The notes under the pieces were generated by a model. The model was not told the DNA's origin, did not search any database, and worked only from the letters and a program-made list of their open reading frames with translations. This document shows positions 34,456-43,646 of a stretch of 64,000 nt of DNA, in pieces (the first letter of the stretch is position 1; every line of letters begins with the position of its first letter). Location: assembly GCF_025854275.1 (NCBI RefSeq), contig NZ_CP107567.1, positions 6,758,001-6,822,000 of the forward strand. Reading direction: 5' to 3'. The stretch is from Streptomyces peucetius. GTDB taxonomy: Bacteria; Actinomycetota; Actinomycetes; Streptomycetales; Streptomycetaceae. Made by a program: the position numbers and the translations under genes.

Positions 34456-35726
34456 CGGTGCCCGATGTCTTCGACCCGAGGATCTACGCCCGGGGACTGC
34501 CGCACGAGTCGTTCCGGATGCTGCGCGACCACCACCCGGTGGCTTGGCAGGAGGAGTACGAGGTCCTCGGCTGGCCCGCGGGGCCCGGCTTCTGGGCGGT
34601 GACCCGGCACGCCGACGTCGTCCGCGTCCTCAAGGACCCCGCGGCCTTCTCCTCGCATCTCGGCGCCACCCAGATCCGCGACCCCGACCCCGCCGACCTG
34701 CCGTTCATCCGGCGCATGATGCTCAACCAGGACCCTGCGCCCCGTGCGGCAGCCGCCCCGGCCGCCCCCGGCACCAGGGAGGGACCGTCCGACCACGGCA
34801 GACTGCGTCGCCTGGTCAGCCGCGCCTTCACACCGCGGCGCGTCGACCGGTTCGCCGCGACGGCCCGCACCCGCGCCCGCCGGCTGCTGACCGCCGCACG
34901 TGACGGCGGCGACACGTTCGACCTCGTCGAGGCCGTCACCGACGACTACGCCCTGCTGAACCTCGCCGACCTGCTCGGCGTACCCGAGAGCGACCGGTCC
35001 CTCCTGCTCGAGTGGACCGAAAGGGTCATCGCCTACCAGGACCCCGACGAACCGCCGGTGCTCGGCCCCGACGGCGCACCCGTCAACCCGCGCTCGCCGG
35101 CCATGCTGCGGGAGATGTTCGACTACGCCCGGCAGCTCGCCGCGTGCAAGCGCCGCTGTCCCGCCGACGACGTGATGACGTCGCTCGCCACCGGTGAACT
35201 CCGCGAGGACGAGCTGGAGATGTTCTTCTTCCTGCTCACCGTCGCCGGCAACGACACCGTCCGCAGCGCCGCCCCCGGCGGCTTCCTCGCCCTGGCGGAG
35301 AATCCGGCACAGCAGCGCAGGCTGCGCTCGGGAGACGTGGACCCGGGCACGGCCGTCGAGGAACTGCTGCGCAACCACCCGCCCGTCCTCAGTTTCCGCC
35401 GCACCGCCACGAGGGACACCCTGATCGCCGGACGGACCGTCCGGGCCGGCGACAAGGTCGTCGTCTTCCACGCCTCCGCCAACCACGACGAGCGGGTCTT
35501 CGACGAGCCGCACCGCCTGGACCTGTCCCGCACCCCCAACCTGCACGTCTCCTTCGGGGACGGCCCGCACATCTGCCTGGGCGCGCACTTCGCCCGCCTT
35601 CAGCTGCGGGTCCTGCACGAGGAGGCACTCACCGCCCTGCCCCCGTACGCGCCTGCCGCCCCGCCCCGCAGACTGGTGTCCAACTTCATCAACGGCATCA
35701 AGTCCCTGCCGCTGCTGCTCGACTGA
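34452..35726 (+). CDS. Cytochrome P450, intact haem site
   Basis: This 424-residue P450 has all the key motifs: C-helix GRLRRLVSRAFTPRR, I-helix TVAGNDTVRSA, K-helix ExxR (VEELLRNHPPV), the HDERVFDEPHRLD region and haem loop FSFGDGPHICLGAHFAR-type (SFGDGPHICLG) with the proximal Cys. The TVAGNDTVRSAA segment is typical of CYP sterol/linalool-like subfamilies. It overlaps the upstream hydrolase gene and has no ferredoxin partner nearby. Its haem loop contrasts with the damaged P450 at 17.1 kb. Confidence 0.93.
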   Translation: MTVPDVFDPRIYARGLPHESFRMLRDHHPVAWQEEYEVLGWPAGPGFWAVTRHADVVRVLKDPAAFSSHLGATQIRDPDPADLPFIRRMMLNQDPAPRAAAAPAAPGTREGPSDHGRLRRLVSRAFTPRRVDRFAATARTRARRLLTAARDGGDTFDLVEAVTDDYALLNLADLLGVPESDRSLLLEWTERVIAYQDPDEPPVLGPDGAPVNPRSPAMLREMFDYARQLAACKRRCPADDVMTSLATGELREDELEMFFFLLTVAGNDTVRSAAPGGFLALAENPAQQRRLRSGDVDPGTAVEELLRNHPPVLSFRRTATRDTLIAGRTVRAGDKVVVFHASANHDERVFDEPHRLDLSRTPNLHVSFGDGPHICLGAHFARLQLRVLHEEALTALPPYAPAAPPRRLVSNFINGIKSLPLLLD

Positions 35727-35739
35727 GCCGGCCGTCCGC

Positions 35740-36483
35740 TCAGGTCGCCGCGCGATGGGAGCTGCGGGCCGCCGGGACGGCGCTCTGGGCCGCCCGTGTC
35801 ACATCCGCCACGAGCTCCACCACATCGGGGCCGTACGCCTGCGAGTTGACCACCTTGAGCAGCAGGCAGAACGAACCGGTGCCGTGCTTGCGGGCGAGCT
35901 TCTCGTGGTGCCGGGCCAGATAACGGGTGGCCGCCTGGTTGGTGATGGCGCGCTGCCCGAAGAAGAGGAAGACCGGGCGCGCCCCCTGGTCGGTCGTCAG
36001 TCTCGCCAGCAGCACGTACTCGGACACGCCCGGCTCCATGCGGTACCGCTCCGAACCGATCTGGAACGAGGCCTGGTCCGGACCGGGCTCGGCATCCGTG
36101 TTGATCTTCACGCCGGGCAGCATGCTGTGGAGATGAGCCAGCGAGCGCCTGTTCGACCCCGGGCCGCCGACGCAGAACTCCGTCCGCTCGCCGAAGCCCT
36201 GCTGTGCCGCGTCGTGCCAGACGATCTGGGTGTGCGCCCCGCAGTCCTTGATGAGCGCGGACAGCTCGAGCAGCGCGAACACGTCGAACCGGTGCACCGA
36301 ACCGTCACGGCTGGAATCCCGGTTGACGACCAGCACGCATTCGGAGTTCCCCGGCAGCCCGAAGAACGCCTGCTTGCGCCGCAGTCGCCGCCGCCAGAGG
36401 TAGGTGCGGGCGAGCCAGCCGAGCGTGGCACTGATTCCCGCGGCCACCACGCCGAGCACGATGTTGCGTACGTCGTCAGTCAT
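35740..36483 (-). CDS. Membrane-anchored protein of unknown function with a Rossmann-like domain
   Basis: I do not recognise this 247-residue protein by name. Residues about 8-28 form a transmembrane anchor (IVLGVVAAGISATLGWLA) followed by an RRRLRRK stop-transfer. The remaining 210 residues are cytoplasmic and alternate strands and helices (ECVLVVNRDSSRDGSVHRFD, FALLELSALIKDCG, EFCVGGPGSNRRSLAHL, RPVFLFFGQRAITNQAATRYLA). The GGPGSN loop after a strand and the closing FFGQ-AITNQA segment suggest a nucleotide- or small-ligand-binding Rossmann fold. It is divergent from the gamma-glutamyltransferase gene and convergent with P450, 13 bases apart. Confidence 0.8.
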   Translation of the reverse strand: MTDDVRNIVLGVVAAGISATLGWLARTYLWRRRLRRKQAFFGLPGNSECVLVVNRDSSRDGSVHRFDVFALLELSALIKDCGAHTQIVWHDAAQQGFGERTEFCVGGPGSNRRSLAHLHSMLPGVKINTDAEPGPDQASFQIGSERYRMEPGVSEYVLLARLTTDQGARPVFLFFGQRAITNQAATRYLARHHEKLARKHGTGSFCLLLKVVNSQAYGPDVVELVADVTRAAQSAVPAARSSHRAAT

Positions 36484-36598
36484 GGGCGCGCATGCTAGCG
36501 GTGCGGTGGAAGGTTGTTCGAGTCCCATCCGTTCCGGTGCTGTTGGCGACGCCGCCGGAAAGTTACGCTGCGCCGACACCGGCTGACCGGAGGTACGA

Positions 36599-38425
36599 AT
36601 GCGTCGCTCCACCGCACGGAACATGACGGTCGTGGCCCTTGCCGCGGCCGTCGCCTCGATCGGCGTCGCGGCTCCCCCCGCGCCGTACGCCGCCCCACCG
36701 GCGGCACCGTCCGCCAAGGCCCCGCCCGCCAAGACGCCGGTCGCCGTCGGCCACGGCGGCGCCGTCGCGAGCGTCGACGCCGACGCGTCGGCGGCGGGCA
36801 TCGAAGTGCTGCGCAACGGAGGCAACGCGGTGGACGCGGCGGTGGCGACCGCCGCCGCGCTCGGGGTGACGGAGCCGTACTCCGCGGGCATCGGCGGGGG
36901 CGGCTACTTCGTCCACTACGACGCCCGGACCCGCTCCGTGCACACCATCGACGGCCGGGAGACCGCACCCCGGTCCGCCGACGCCTCCCTCTTCCTGGAG
37001 GACGGTGAACCGATCCCGTTCGCCGAGGCCGTGACCAGCGGACTGGGCGTGGGCACCCCCGGCACGGCGGCCACCTGGGACGCCGCCCTCGACGCCTGGG
37101 GCAGCCGGCCGCTCGGGGAGCTGCTGAAGCCGGCGGAGCGGCTGGCGAAGCACGGCTTCACCGTCGACGCCACCTTCCGCGAGCAGACCGCCGACAACGA
37201 GGCGCGCTTCCGCGACTTCCCGGCATCGGCCGAGCTGTTCCTGCCCGGCGGGCGGCTCCCGGTCGTCGGCTCCGTCATCAGGAATCCCGACCTCGCCCGC
37301 ACCTACAAGGAGCTCGGCCGCAAGGGCGCCGGTGCCCTCTACGAGGGCGACCTCGCCAGGGACGTCGTCCGCACCGTGCGCAACCCCCCGGTCGACGAGG
37401 GCACGACGCGCGTCGTCCGCCCCGGCGACCTGACGGAGCGCGACCTGCGGGCGTACGAGACGGTGCGGCGCACGCCCACCAAGGTCTCGTACCGCGGTCT
37501 GAACGTGTACGGCATGCCGCCGTCCTCCTCCGGCGGCACCACCGTCGGCGAGGCGCTCAACATCCTGGAGCGCACGGACCTGTCGGACGTCTCCGAGGAG
37601 CGGTATCTGCACCGGTTCATCGAGGCCAGCCGGATCGCCTTCGCCGACCGCGGGCGGTGGGTCGGCGACCCGGCGTTCGAGTCCGTGCCGACGTCGGGGC
37701 TCCTGTCGCAGCGGTTCGCCGACTCGCGTGAGTGCCTGATCAAGGACGACGCGGTGCTCACCAGCCCGCTGGCGCCGGGCGACCCGAGCCGGCCCGAGCG
37801 GTGCGGGTCGTCGGGGAAGGCGGCGCCGACGACGTACGAGGGGGAGAACACCACCCATCTGACGACCGCCGACAAGTGGGGCAACGTCGTCGCCTACACG
37901 CTCACCATCGAGCAGACCGGCGGCAGCGGCATCACCGTGCCCGGGCGGGGTTTCCTGCTCAACAACGAGCTGACCGACTTCTCCTTCGCGCCGGCCGACC
38001 CCGCCGTCCACGACCCGAATCTGCCCGGCCCCGGCAAGCGGCCGCGTTCCTCCATGTCCCCGACGATCGTGCTGGACGGTCACGGCCGCCCCGTGGTGGC
38101 GCTCGGCTCACCGGGCGGCTCGACCATCATCACCACGGTCCTGCAGACGCTGACCGGTCATCTGGACCGGGGGCTGCCCCTGGTTGACGCGATCGCGGCG
38201 CCGCGGGCCAGCCAGCGCAACCAGCCGACGACCGATCTGGAGCCGGCCCTGTGGAACAGCCCGTCGCGGGCACGTCTCGAGGCGATCGGGCACCGGTTCC
38301 GGCTCAACCCGGAGATCGGCGCTGCCACCGCCGTCCAGCGGCTGCCGGACGGCCGGTGGCTGGCGGCGGCCGAGAAACAGCGGCGCGGCGGCGGTTCCGC
38401 GATGGTGGTCCGTCCCGCCCGCTGA
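36599..38425 (+). CDS. ggt: Secreted gamma-glutamyltransferase
   Basis: This 608-residue precursor has a signal peptide (MRRSTARNMTVVALAAAVAS then an Ala/Pro-rich linker) and the family core GGAVASVDADASAAGIEVL, GGNAVDAAVATAAALGVTEP, GIGGGGYFVHYD. The autoprocessing threonine lies in NTTHLTTADKWG (Thr418/419), at the expected place for cleavage into large and small subunits. The lid phrase FLLNNELTDFSF and PRSSMSPTIVL are present. Outside the cell it hydrolyses or transfers gamma-glutamyl groups of glutathione-like peptides. GGAGG precedes the ATG by 6 bases. Confidence 0.95.
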   Translation: MRRSTARNMTVVALAAAVASIGVAAPPAPYAAPPAAPSAKAPPAKTPVAVGHGGAVASVDADASAAGIEVLRNGGNAVDAAVATAAALGVTEPYSAGIGGGGYFVHYDARTRSVHTIDGRETAPRSADASLFLEDGEPIPFAEAVTSGLGVGTPGTAATWDAALDAWGSRPLGELLKPAERLAKHGFTVDATFREQTADNEARFRDFPASAELFLPGGRLPVVGSVIRNPDLARTYKELGRKGAGALYEGDLARDVVRTVRNPPVDEGTTRVVRPGDLTERDLRAYETVRRTPTKVSYRGLNVYGMPPSSSGGTTVGEALNILERTDLSDVSEERYLHRFIEASRIAFADRGRWVGDPAFESVPTSGLLSQRFADSRECLIKDDAVLTSPLAPGDPSRPERCGSSGKAAPTTYEGENTTHLTTADKWGNVVAYTLTIEQTGGSGITVPGRGFLLNNELTDFSFAPADPAVHDPNLPGPGKRPRSSMSPTIVLDGHGRPVVALGSPGGSTIITTVLQTLTGHLDRGLPLVDAIAAPRASQRNQPTTDLEPALWNSPSRARLEAIGHRFRLNPEIGAATAVQRLPDGRWLAAAEKQRRGGGSAMVVRPAR

Positions 38426-38530
38426 GCCGGCCGCATCCGGCGCGGCCGGGCGGAGGTAACCCGTCCGGCCGTGCGAGCGAGGCGGTACGGACGCGCCGGG
38501 GTAGGGAGCCTTTCGACAGAAAGGCCCCCC

Positions 38531-39283
38531 GTGCGCATTCGACACACCGCTCTCGCCCTGGCCGCCGGCTTCGTCGTGCTCTCAGCGGCGACAATGCCCG
38601 CGGCCGCGCAGCCTGGCACGATCCCGCCCCCGCCCCCGCCCGCTCCCGGCAGCTACCGCGCCGCACCGGAGGCGGACGTCGACGCGGCCGCACTTCTCGC
38701 CGCGCTGGGGCGCTGCACCACTCAGATCTCGAAGGGCGGGTACGCCACCGACCGGGGGAGGGCCGCGAACATTCCGGTCTGCGAGCGCCGCGAGGCCGTG
38801 TACTGGACGGCGGACATGGACATCGACTGCGACGGCCGGCGCACGGCGCGCTGCAACCGTGACACCGACCCGTCGTACCAGCCGGCCACCGCCTTCACCC
38901 AGTCGGACGGCAGATATCTCAATGCCGAGAAGCTGCCGTTCGTCGTCGTGCCGGCCCCCAGCGGGATCTGGGACTACCGGTCGTCGGGCATCCGCGGCGG
39001 TTCGGCCGCCGTGATGATCCACGACGGCAAGGTGGTGTACGGGGTCGTCGGCGACACCGGGCCGAGCGGGATCATCGGGGAGGCGTCGTACGGAGCGGCG
39101 CAGGCGCTCGGGATCGATCCGGACCCGGCGACGGGCGGTGTCCCCTCAGGGGTCACGTACATCGTCTTCAAGGATTCGAAGGTGTCGCCGATCGAGAGCC
39201 ACCCGTCGGCGGCCGCACTCGGCGAGGAGCTGGCCCGCCGGTTCCTGGCCGGTGCGGAGGAGACCGGGGCGGCAGCGCGGTGA
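38531..39283 (+). CDS. Secreted GH75 family chitosanase
   Basis: This 250-residue protein has a signal peptide (residues about 1-27), a Pro-rich linker and one GH75 domain. The domain shows the paired phrases ADMDIDCDGRRTARCN and SDGRYLNAEKLPFVVVP, GGSAAVMIHDGKVVYGVVGDTGPSG and IGEASYGAAQALGI. The Asp/Glu residues in DIDCDG and GDTGP-GEAS fit the family's active site. It cleaves chitosan outside the cell. The GTG start is 22 bases after a plausible -10 region, with a weak ribosome site. It follows ggt by 105 bases. Confidence 0.9.
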   Translation: MRIRHTALALAAGFVVLSAATMPAAAQPGTIPPPPPPAPGSYRAAPEADVDAAALLAALGRCTTQISKGGYATDRGRAANIPVCERREAVYWTADMDIDCDGRRTARCNRDTDPSYQPATAFTQSDGRYLNAEKLPFVVVPAPSGIWDYRSSGIRGGSAAVMIHDGKVVYGVVGDTGPSGIIGEASYGAAQALGIDPDPATGGVPSGVTYIVFKDSKVSPIESHPSAAALGEELARRFLAGAEETGAAAR

Positions 39284-39364
39284 GGGCGTGCCGCACGGCC
39301 GGCGGCGTGGGCGATGCCCGCCCCGTCGAGTACCGCGCGAGCGGCGCGGCGTAGTCTCGCGGGC

Positions 39365-39745
39365 GTGAGTGCCGACAAGTTCGCCAGCGCCAGGTACGTC
39401 AGCGTCACCACCTTCCGCAAGGACGGGACCGGGGTGGCCACGCCCGTGTGGTTCGCCGTGGACGGCGGCGAGTTGTTCGTCTGGACCCGCACCGACTCGT
39501 GGAAGGTCAAGCGCCTGCGCAGGGACAGCCGGGTCGTCGTCACCGTCTGCGACGCGCGCGGCAGGATCACGGATGGCGCGCCCACCGCCGAGGGCACCGC
39601 GCGGCTGCTCGACGACTCCGGCACCCGCTCGGTGCGCCGGCTGCTGTCCCGCAAGTACACCTGGCAGTTCTGGGCCGTCGACTGGCCCGCGGCGATCGCC
39701 CGCCTCGGCAAGCGCCCGCACACGGGTATCGCGGTCACGTTCTGA
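39365..39745 (+). CDS. PPOX-class F420-dependent oxidoreductase
   Basis: This 126-residue split-barrel protein of the Rv1155-like group has SVTTFRKDGTGVATPVWFAVD, LFVWTRTDSWKVKRLRRDSRV and TVCDARGRI. The Lys/Arg cluster around SWKVKRLRR fits the F420 phosphate and polyglutamate tail. The substrate is unknown. TAGTCT at 39352-39357, 13 bases before the GTG and without a ribosome site, suggests a leaderless message. Confidence 0.88.
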   Translation: MSADKFASARYVSVTTFRKDGTGVATPVWFAVDGGELFVWTRTDSWKVKRLRRDSRVVVTVCDARGRITDGAPTAEGTARLLDDSGTRSVRRLLSRKYTWQFWAVDWPAAIARLGKRPHTGIAVTF

Positions 39746-39853
39746 AAACGGGGTGTAGCAGCGCCGTAACACGTCTGCGGTCCAATGCCTGCGGCGCCCT
39801 TGGAGCGGAGGGCTTCGTTCTGTAGTTCGGCCAGGGCCATGGGCAGGCGGGCG

Positions 39854-41350
39854 ATGACGGTGGATCAACTTTCGGCGGACATCGAGGCGTTCGTACGGTA
39901 CTTCAACGGGCTGCTGGCGCGGCTGGACCCGGACGGGGGCTGGTACGCGGTCTTCCGGCAGCGCGACCCCGAGGGGATGCAGGCGTGCCTGGAGGGCCGT
40001 GAGATCCCGCCCTGGGACGTGGTCGAGTCCCTGCTGCAGGACCTCCGGGCCGGGGACGCGGCCGAGTCCACGCGGGCGGCGCAGCTGCACGCCGCGGCCG
40101 CCGCCGCACACGACCGGCTGCCCGGCGGGCGCGCGACGCTGGAGGAGCGCGCCGAGCTGATGCGCCACGAGCGACTGCGCGCGCAGGCCCGGGCCGAGGA
40201 GCTGCTGCGCCTCCTGGCCGCCTCCCCGGACGACGCGCGCCTCACGCACGATCTTGCCTGGACCCGCGACGACCACAGCCGAGCGGTGCGCCGCCAGACC
40301 GAACTGGAGTCCCGCGCGGCAGCCCTCGCCGCCGCCCGCCCGGCGCCGCCGCCGAACGGCTCCGCCCTCGCGCGGGAGCCGCACGGTGCCACGACCCAGG
40401 GCTACGGCCCGCTCCCGGGCGGCGTCCTGGACGACGGCCGGTACGCCGCGTTCGCTCCCGCCCACGGACAACCGCAGGGCGCCGTGCCGGCGGAGGCTCC
40501 GGATGCGGCACGGGCGGAGGCCCACGACGGGCACGAACCCATGGTTGCCGCCGAGGCGGAGGCCCCGCAGGGTTCCCGGACGCGGCGGGGCGGGGGAACG
40601 GCCCCTGGGCCGGGCGACGATGGCGCCGCCCCCGCCCGTAAGGGCAAGAAGCCGCGTCGCCCCCGCGGCGGCGCCCGGTTCGCCGGTATCGAGGGGGCCG
40701 GGGACGATGCCGTCGCCGTGCCCGTGCTGCCGGTCGCCGGGGACACCCCGCGCGGGGCCCGGTACGGCGGCGGGGCCGACGCCGACCCAGTGCCGGTGGC
40801 GGGGCCCGCGCCGGACGAGGGCGCCGAGCGGGCCGCCGGCCGGACGGTGGCGGCCCTCTGCCGGCTCCGCGCCGAGGGCCGCGGCGGCGAGGCGCACGCA
40901 CTGCTCTGCGAGGCCGCCGCGCGCCCCGCCGCCTGGCTGCCGGTGCTCGCCGACGAACTGCACCGCTCCGGGCTCGCGGCCGACTGGACCACTCTGCTCT
41001 GGGAGGCGGCGTCACAGCCGGCCTCACGGCTCGCGGCGGCCGCCGACGCGCTCGTCGCCGCCGGCCGCGGCGACGACGGCCGGCAGCTCCTGCGGCAGGG
41101 CGTCTTCCGCTCCGCCGACGAGATCGCGGACGCCGTCCGCACGCTCGTCGACACCGGCGCACCGGACCGCGCCCGCTCCCTGCTGGCCGCGTTCGTGCAG
41201 GTCCGCGCCCCCGAGGACAGCGCCGCCATGGCGGCGGGCGATCCCGTCCGGCTGGTGCCGCTGCTGCTCGACGCCGCCCGTGCCGCGTCACCGGCGCGGG
41301 AGCGGGACGTGGTCCACGCGCTGCGCGTAGCGGGGCACATCCACAGTTGA
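39854..41350 (+). CDS. Large Ala-rich hypothetical protein with coiled-coil N terminus
   Basis: I do not recognise this 498-residue protein. Residues about 1-170 are helical, beginning TVDQLSADIEAFVRYFNGLL, with an Ala/Glu/Arg-rich coiled-coil (TLEERAELMRHERLRAQARA). The middle (about 170-330) is a Pro/Gly/Ala-rich disordered stretch with a basic patch (RKGKKPRRPRGG). The C-terminal 170 residues are repeated helices (LLCEAAARPAAWLPVLADEL, LLWEAASQPASRLAAAADAL) like alpha-solenoid units. No signal or membrane segment is seen. ATG at 39854 is preferred over ATG at 39839; neither has a strong ribosome site. Confidence 0.75.
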   Translation: MTVDQLSADIEAFVRYFNGLLARLDPDGGWYAVFRQRDPEGMQACLEGREIPPWDVVESLLQDLRAGDAAESTRAAQLHAAAAAAHDRLPGGRATLEERAELMRHERLRAQARAEELLRLLAASPDDARLTHDLAWTRDDHSRAVRRQTELESRAAALAAARPAPPPNGSALAREPHGATTQGYGPLPGGVLDDGRYAAFAPAHGQPQGAVPAEAPDAARAEAHDGHEPMVAAEAEAPQGSRTRRGGGTAPGPGDDGAAPARKGKKPRRPRGGARFAGIEGAGDDAVAVPVLPVAGDTPRGARYGGGADADPVPVAGPAPDEGAERAAGRTVAALCRLRAEGRGGEAHALLCEAAARPAAWLPVLADELHRSGLAADWTTLLWEAASQPASRLAAAADALVAAGRGDDGRQLLRQGVFRSADEIADAVRTLVDTGAPDRARSLLAAFVQVRAPEDSAAMAAGDPVRLVPLLLDAARAASPARERDVVHALRVAGHIHS

Positions 41351-41448
41351 AACTGTTCGTTGTCGACCGCTCGGGTGCGAAACAAGATCGACTCAGCGGG
41401 TTCACGGCGATGGTCTTGCCCCCGTGTGTGACGAGGCTTACGTTCTCC

Positions 41449-41477
41449 ATCTACGTATCCGCGTCTACGTGCGTAGA
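41449..41477. promoter_or_regulatory. Candidate operator of the hydantoin/pyrimidine operon
   Basis: TCTACGTGCGTAGA (41464-41477) is a perfect inverted repeat with a 2-base spacer. A related ATCTACGTAT (41449-41458) lies 15 bases upstream in the same orientation. The pair sits 33-60 bases before the nitrilase gene. No regulator gene adjoins the operon, so the reader is unknown. Confidence 0.6.
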
Positions 41478-41509
41478 GGCTCTCTGGCGTCCCGTCGAAG
41501 GAGCAGCTC

Positions 41510-42352
41510 ATGGCCACTGTCGTACGCGCCGCGCTCGTCCAGGCCACCTGGACCGGCGACACCGAATCCATGATCGCCAAACATGAGGAGCACGCCCGCG
41601 AAGCGGCCCGGCAGGGTGCCAAGGTCATCGGCTTCCAGGAGGTGTTCAACGCTCCCTACTTCTGCCAGGTCCAGGAGCCCGAGCACTACCGCTGGGCGGA
41701 GCCGGTGCCGGACGGCCCGACGGTCCGGCGGATGCAGGACCTCGCCCGGGAGACCGGCATGGTGATCGTGGTCCCGGTCTTCGAGATCGAGGGGGAGGGC
41801 TTCTACTACAACACCGCCGCCGTGATCGACTCCGACGGCAGTTATCTGGGCAAGTACCGCAAGCACCACATCCCCCAGGTCAAGGGCTTCTGGGAGAAGT
41901 ACTACTTCAGGCCGGGCAACGCCGGCTGGCCCGTCTTCGACACGGCCGTCGGCAAGGTCGGCGTCTACATCTGCTACGACCGCCACTTCCCGGAGGGCTG
42001 GCGCCAGCTCGGCCTCCAGGGAGCCCAGTTGGTCTACAACCCGTCCGCCACCCACCGGGGCCTGTCGTCGCACCTCTGGCAGCTGGAGCAGCCCGCCGCG
42101 GCCGTCGCCAACGAGTACTTCGTCGCCGCCATCAACCGCGTCGGCATCGAGGAGTACGGCGACAACGACTTCTACGGCACCAGCTACTTCGTCGACCCGC
42201 GCGGCCAGTTCGTCGGCGACCTCGCCAGTGACAAGGAGGAGGAACTGGTCGTCCGCGACCTCGACTTCGATCTGATCGGGACCGTCCGGCAGCAGTGGGC
42301 GTTCTACCGCGACCGGCGCCCCGACGCGTACGAGGGGCTGGTGCGGCCGTGA
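41510..42352 (+). CDS. Beta-ureidopropionase / N-carbamoyl amidohydrolase (nitrilase superfamily)
   Basis: This 280-residue nitrilase-fold enzyme keeps the Glu-Lys-Cys triad: Glu in GFQEVFNAPYF, Lys in KYRKHHIPQVKGFWEKYYF-type segment, and Cys in VYICYDRHFPEGW. The HIPQ/FWEKYYF phrase matches N-carbamoyl-beta-alanine amidohydrolases. It would hydrolyse the N-carbamoyl amino acid made by the dihydropyrimidinase three genes on, releasing CO2, NH3 and beta-alanine or an alpha-amino acid. GAAGGAG precedes the ATG. Its stop overlaps the aminotransferase GTG (GTGA). Confidence 0.93.
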   Translation: MATVVRAALVQATWTGDTESMIAKHEEHAREAARQGAKVIGFQEVFNAPYFCQVQEPEHYRWAEPVPDGPTVRRMQDLARETGMVIVVPVFEIEGEGFYYNTAAVIDSDGSYLGKYRKHHIPQVKGFWEKYYFRPGNAGWPVFDTAVGKVGVYICYDRHFPEGWRQLGLQGAQLVYNPSATHRGLSSHLWQLEQPAAAVANEYFVAAINRVGIEEYGDNDFYGTSYFVDPRGQFVGDLASDKEEELVVRDLDFDLIGTVRQQWAFYRDRRPDAYEGLVRP

Positions 42353-43629
42353 CCGACCTGTACGAGCGGCACAGGGCCGTCATCCCCGACTGGGTGGCGC
42401 TCTACTACAAGCGGCCGATCGAGATCACGCACGGCGAGGGCCGCCACGTCTGGGACGCGGACGGCAACCGCTACCTCGACTTCTTCGGCGGCATCCTCAC
42501 CACGATGACCGCCCACGCCCTGCCCGAGGTCACCAAGGCGGTCAGCGAGCAGGCCGGGCGGATCATCCACTCCTCCACCCTCTACCTCAACCGCCCCATG
42601 GTGGAGCTCGCCGAGCGGATCGCGGCGCTGTCCGGCATCCCCGACGCCCGGGTCTTCTTCACCACCTCCGGCACCGAGGCCAACGACACCGCCCTGCTCC
42701 TCGCCACCGGGCACCGCCGTTCCAACCAGATCCTGGCGATGCGCAACAGCTACCACGGCCGGTCGTTCTCCGCGGTGTCGATCACCGGCAACCACGCCTG
42801 GTCGCCGACCAGCCTCTCGCCCCTCCAGACGCTGTACGTCCACGGCGGTGTCCGCACCCGTGGACCCTTCGCCCATCTGTCGGACGCGCAGTTCATCGAG
42901 GCGTGCGTCGCCGACCTCGAGGACCTGCTCGGCCACACCCATGACGTGGCGGCGCTGATCGCCGAGCCGGTGCAGGGCGTCGGCGGCTTCACCTCGCCGC
43001 CCGACGGGCTGTACGCCGCGTTCCGGGAGGTCCTCGACCGGCACGGCATCCTGTGGATCTCCGACGAGGTGCAGACCGGCTGGGGGCGCACCGGCGACCA
43101 CTTCTGGGGCTGGCAGGCGCACGACAGGAACGGCCCGCCGGACATCCTCACCTTCGCCAAGGGCATCGGCAACGGCATGTCCGTCGGCGGTGTCGTCGCC
43201 CGCGCCGAGATCATGAACTGCCTCGACGCCAACTCCATCTCCACCTTCGGCGGCAGCCCCGTCACCATGGCCGCCGGTGTCGCCAACCTCGCGTACCTGC
43301 TGGAGCACGACCTCCAGGGCAACGCCCGCCGGGTCGGCGGCCTGCTGCTGGAGCGGCTGCGGGGCATCGCCGCGAGCGTGCCGGCCGTGCGAGAGGTACG
43401 GGGGCGCGGACTGATGATCGGCATCGAGCTGGTGAAACCCGGAACCGACGAGGCCGACCCGCAGGCGGCCGCGGCCGTCCTGGAGGCCGCCCGGGAGGGC
43501 GGGCTGCTGATCGGCAAGGGCGGCGGACACAGCACCAGCGTCCTGCGCGTCGCCCCACCCCTCTCACTGACCGTCGCCGAGGCGGAGGAAGGCGCCTCGG
43601 TCCTCGAACAGGCCCTGCGCAGCATCTAG
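42349..43629 (+). CDS. Class III (omega) aminotransferase
   Basis: This 426-residue PLP enzyme has the class III signature with the Schiff-base Lys in LTFAKGIGNGMSVGGVV, the DE motif of ISDEVQTGWGRTG, SGTEANDTAL and the phosphate-binding region. In this operon the natural substrate would be beta-alanine or 3-aminoisobutyrate released by the ureidopropionase, transaminated with pyruvate or glyoxylate. It is translationally coupled to the nitrilase gene. Family members of similar sequence include alanine-glyoxylate transaminases. Confidence 0.93.
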   Translation: MTDLYERHRAVIPDWVALYYKRPIEITHGEGRHVWDADGNRYLDFFGGILTTMTAHALPEVTKAVSEQAGRIIHSSTLYLNRPMVELAERIAALSGIPDARVFFTTSGTEANDTALLLATGHRRSNQILAMRNSYHGRSFSAVSITGNHAWSPTSLSPLQTLYVHGGVRTRGPFAHLSDAQFIEACVADLEDLLGHTHDVAALIAEPVQGVGGFTSPPDGLYAAFREVLDRHGILWISDEVQTGWGRTGDHFWGWQAHDRNGPPDILTFAKGIGNGMSVGGVVARAEIMNCLDANSISTFGGSPVTMAAGVANLAYLLEHDLQGNARRVGGLLLERLRGIAASVPAVREVRGRGLMIGIELVKPGTDEADPQAAAAVLEAAREGGLLIGKGGGHSTSVLRVAPPLSLTVAEAEEGASVLEQALRSI

Positions 43630-43646
43630 CCCACCGCGAGGAGACC

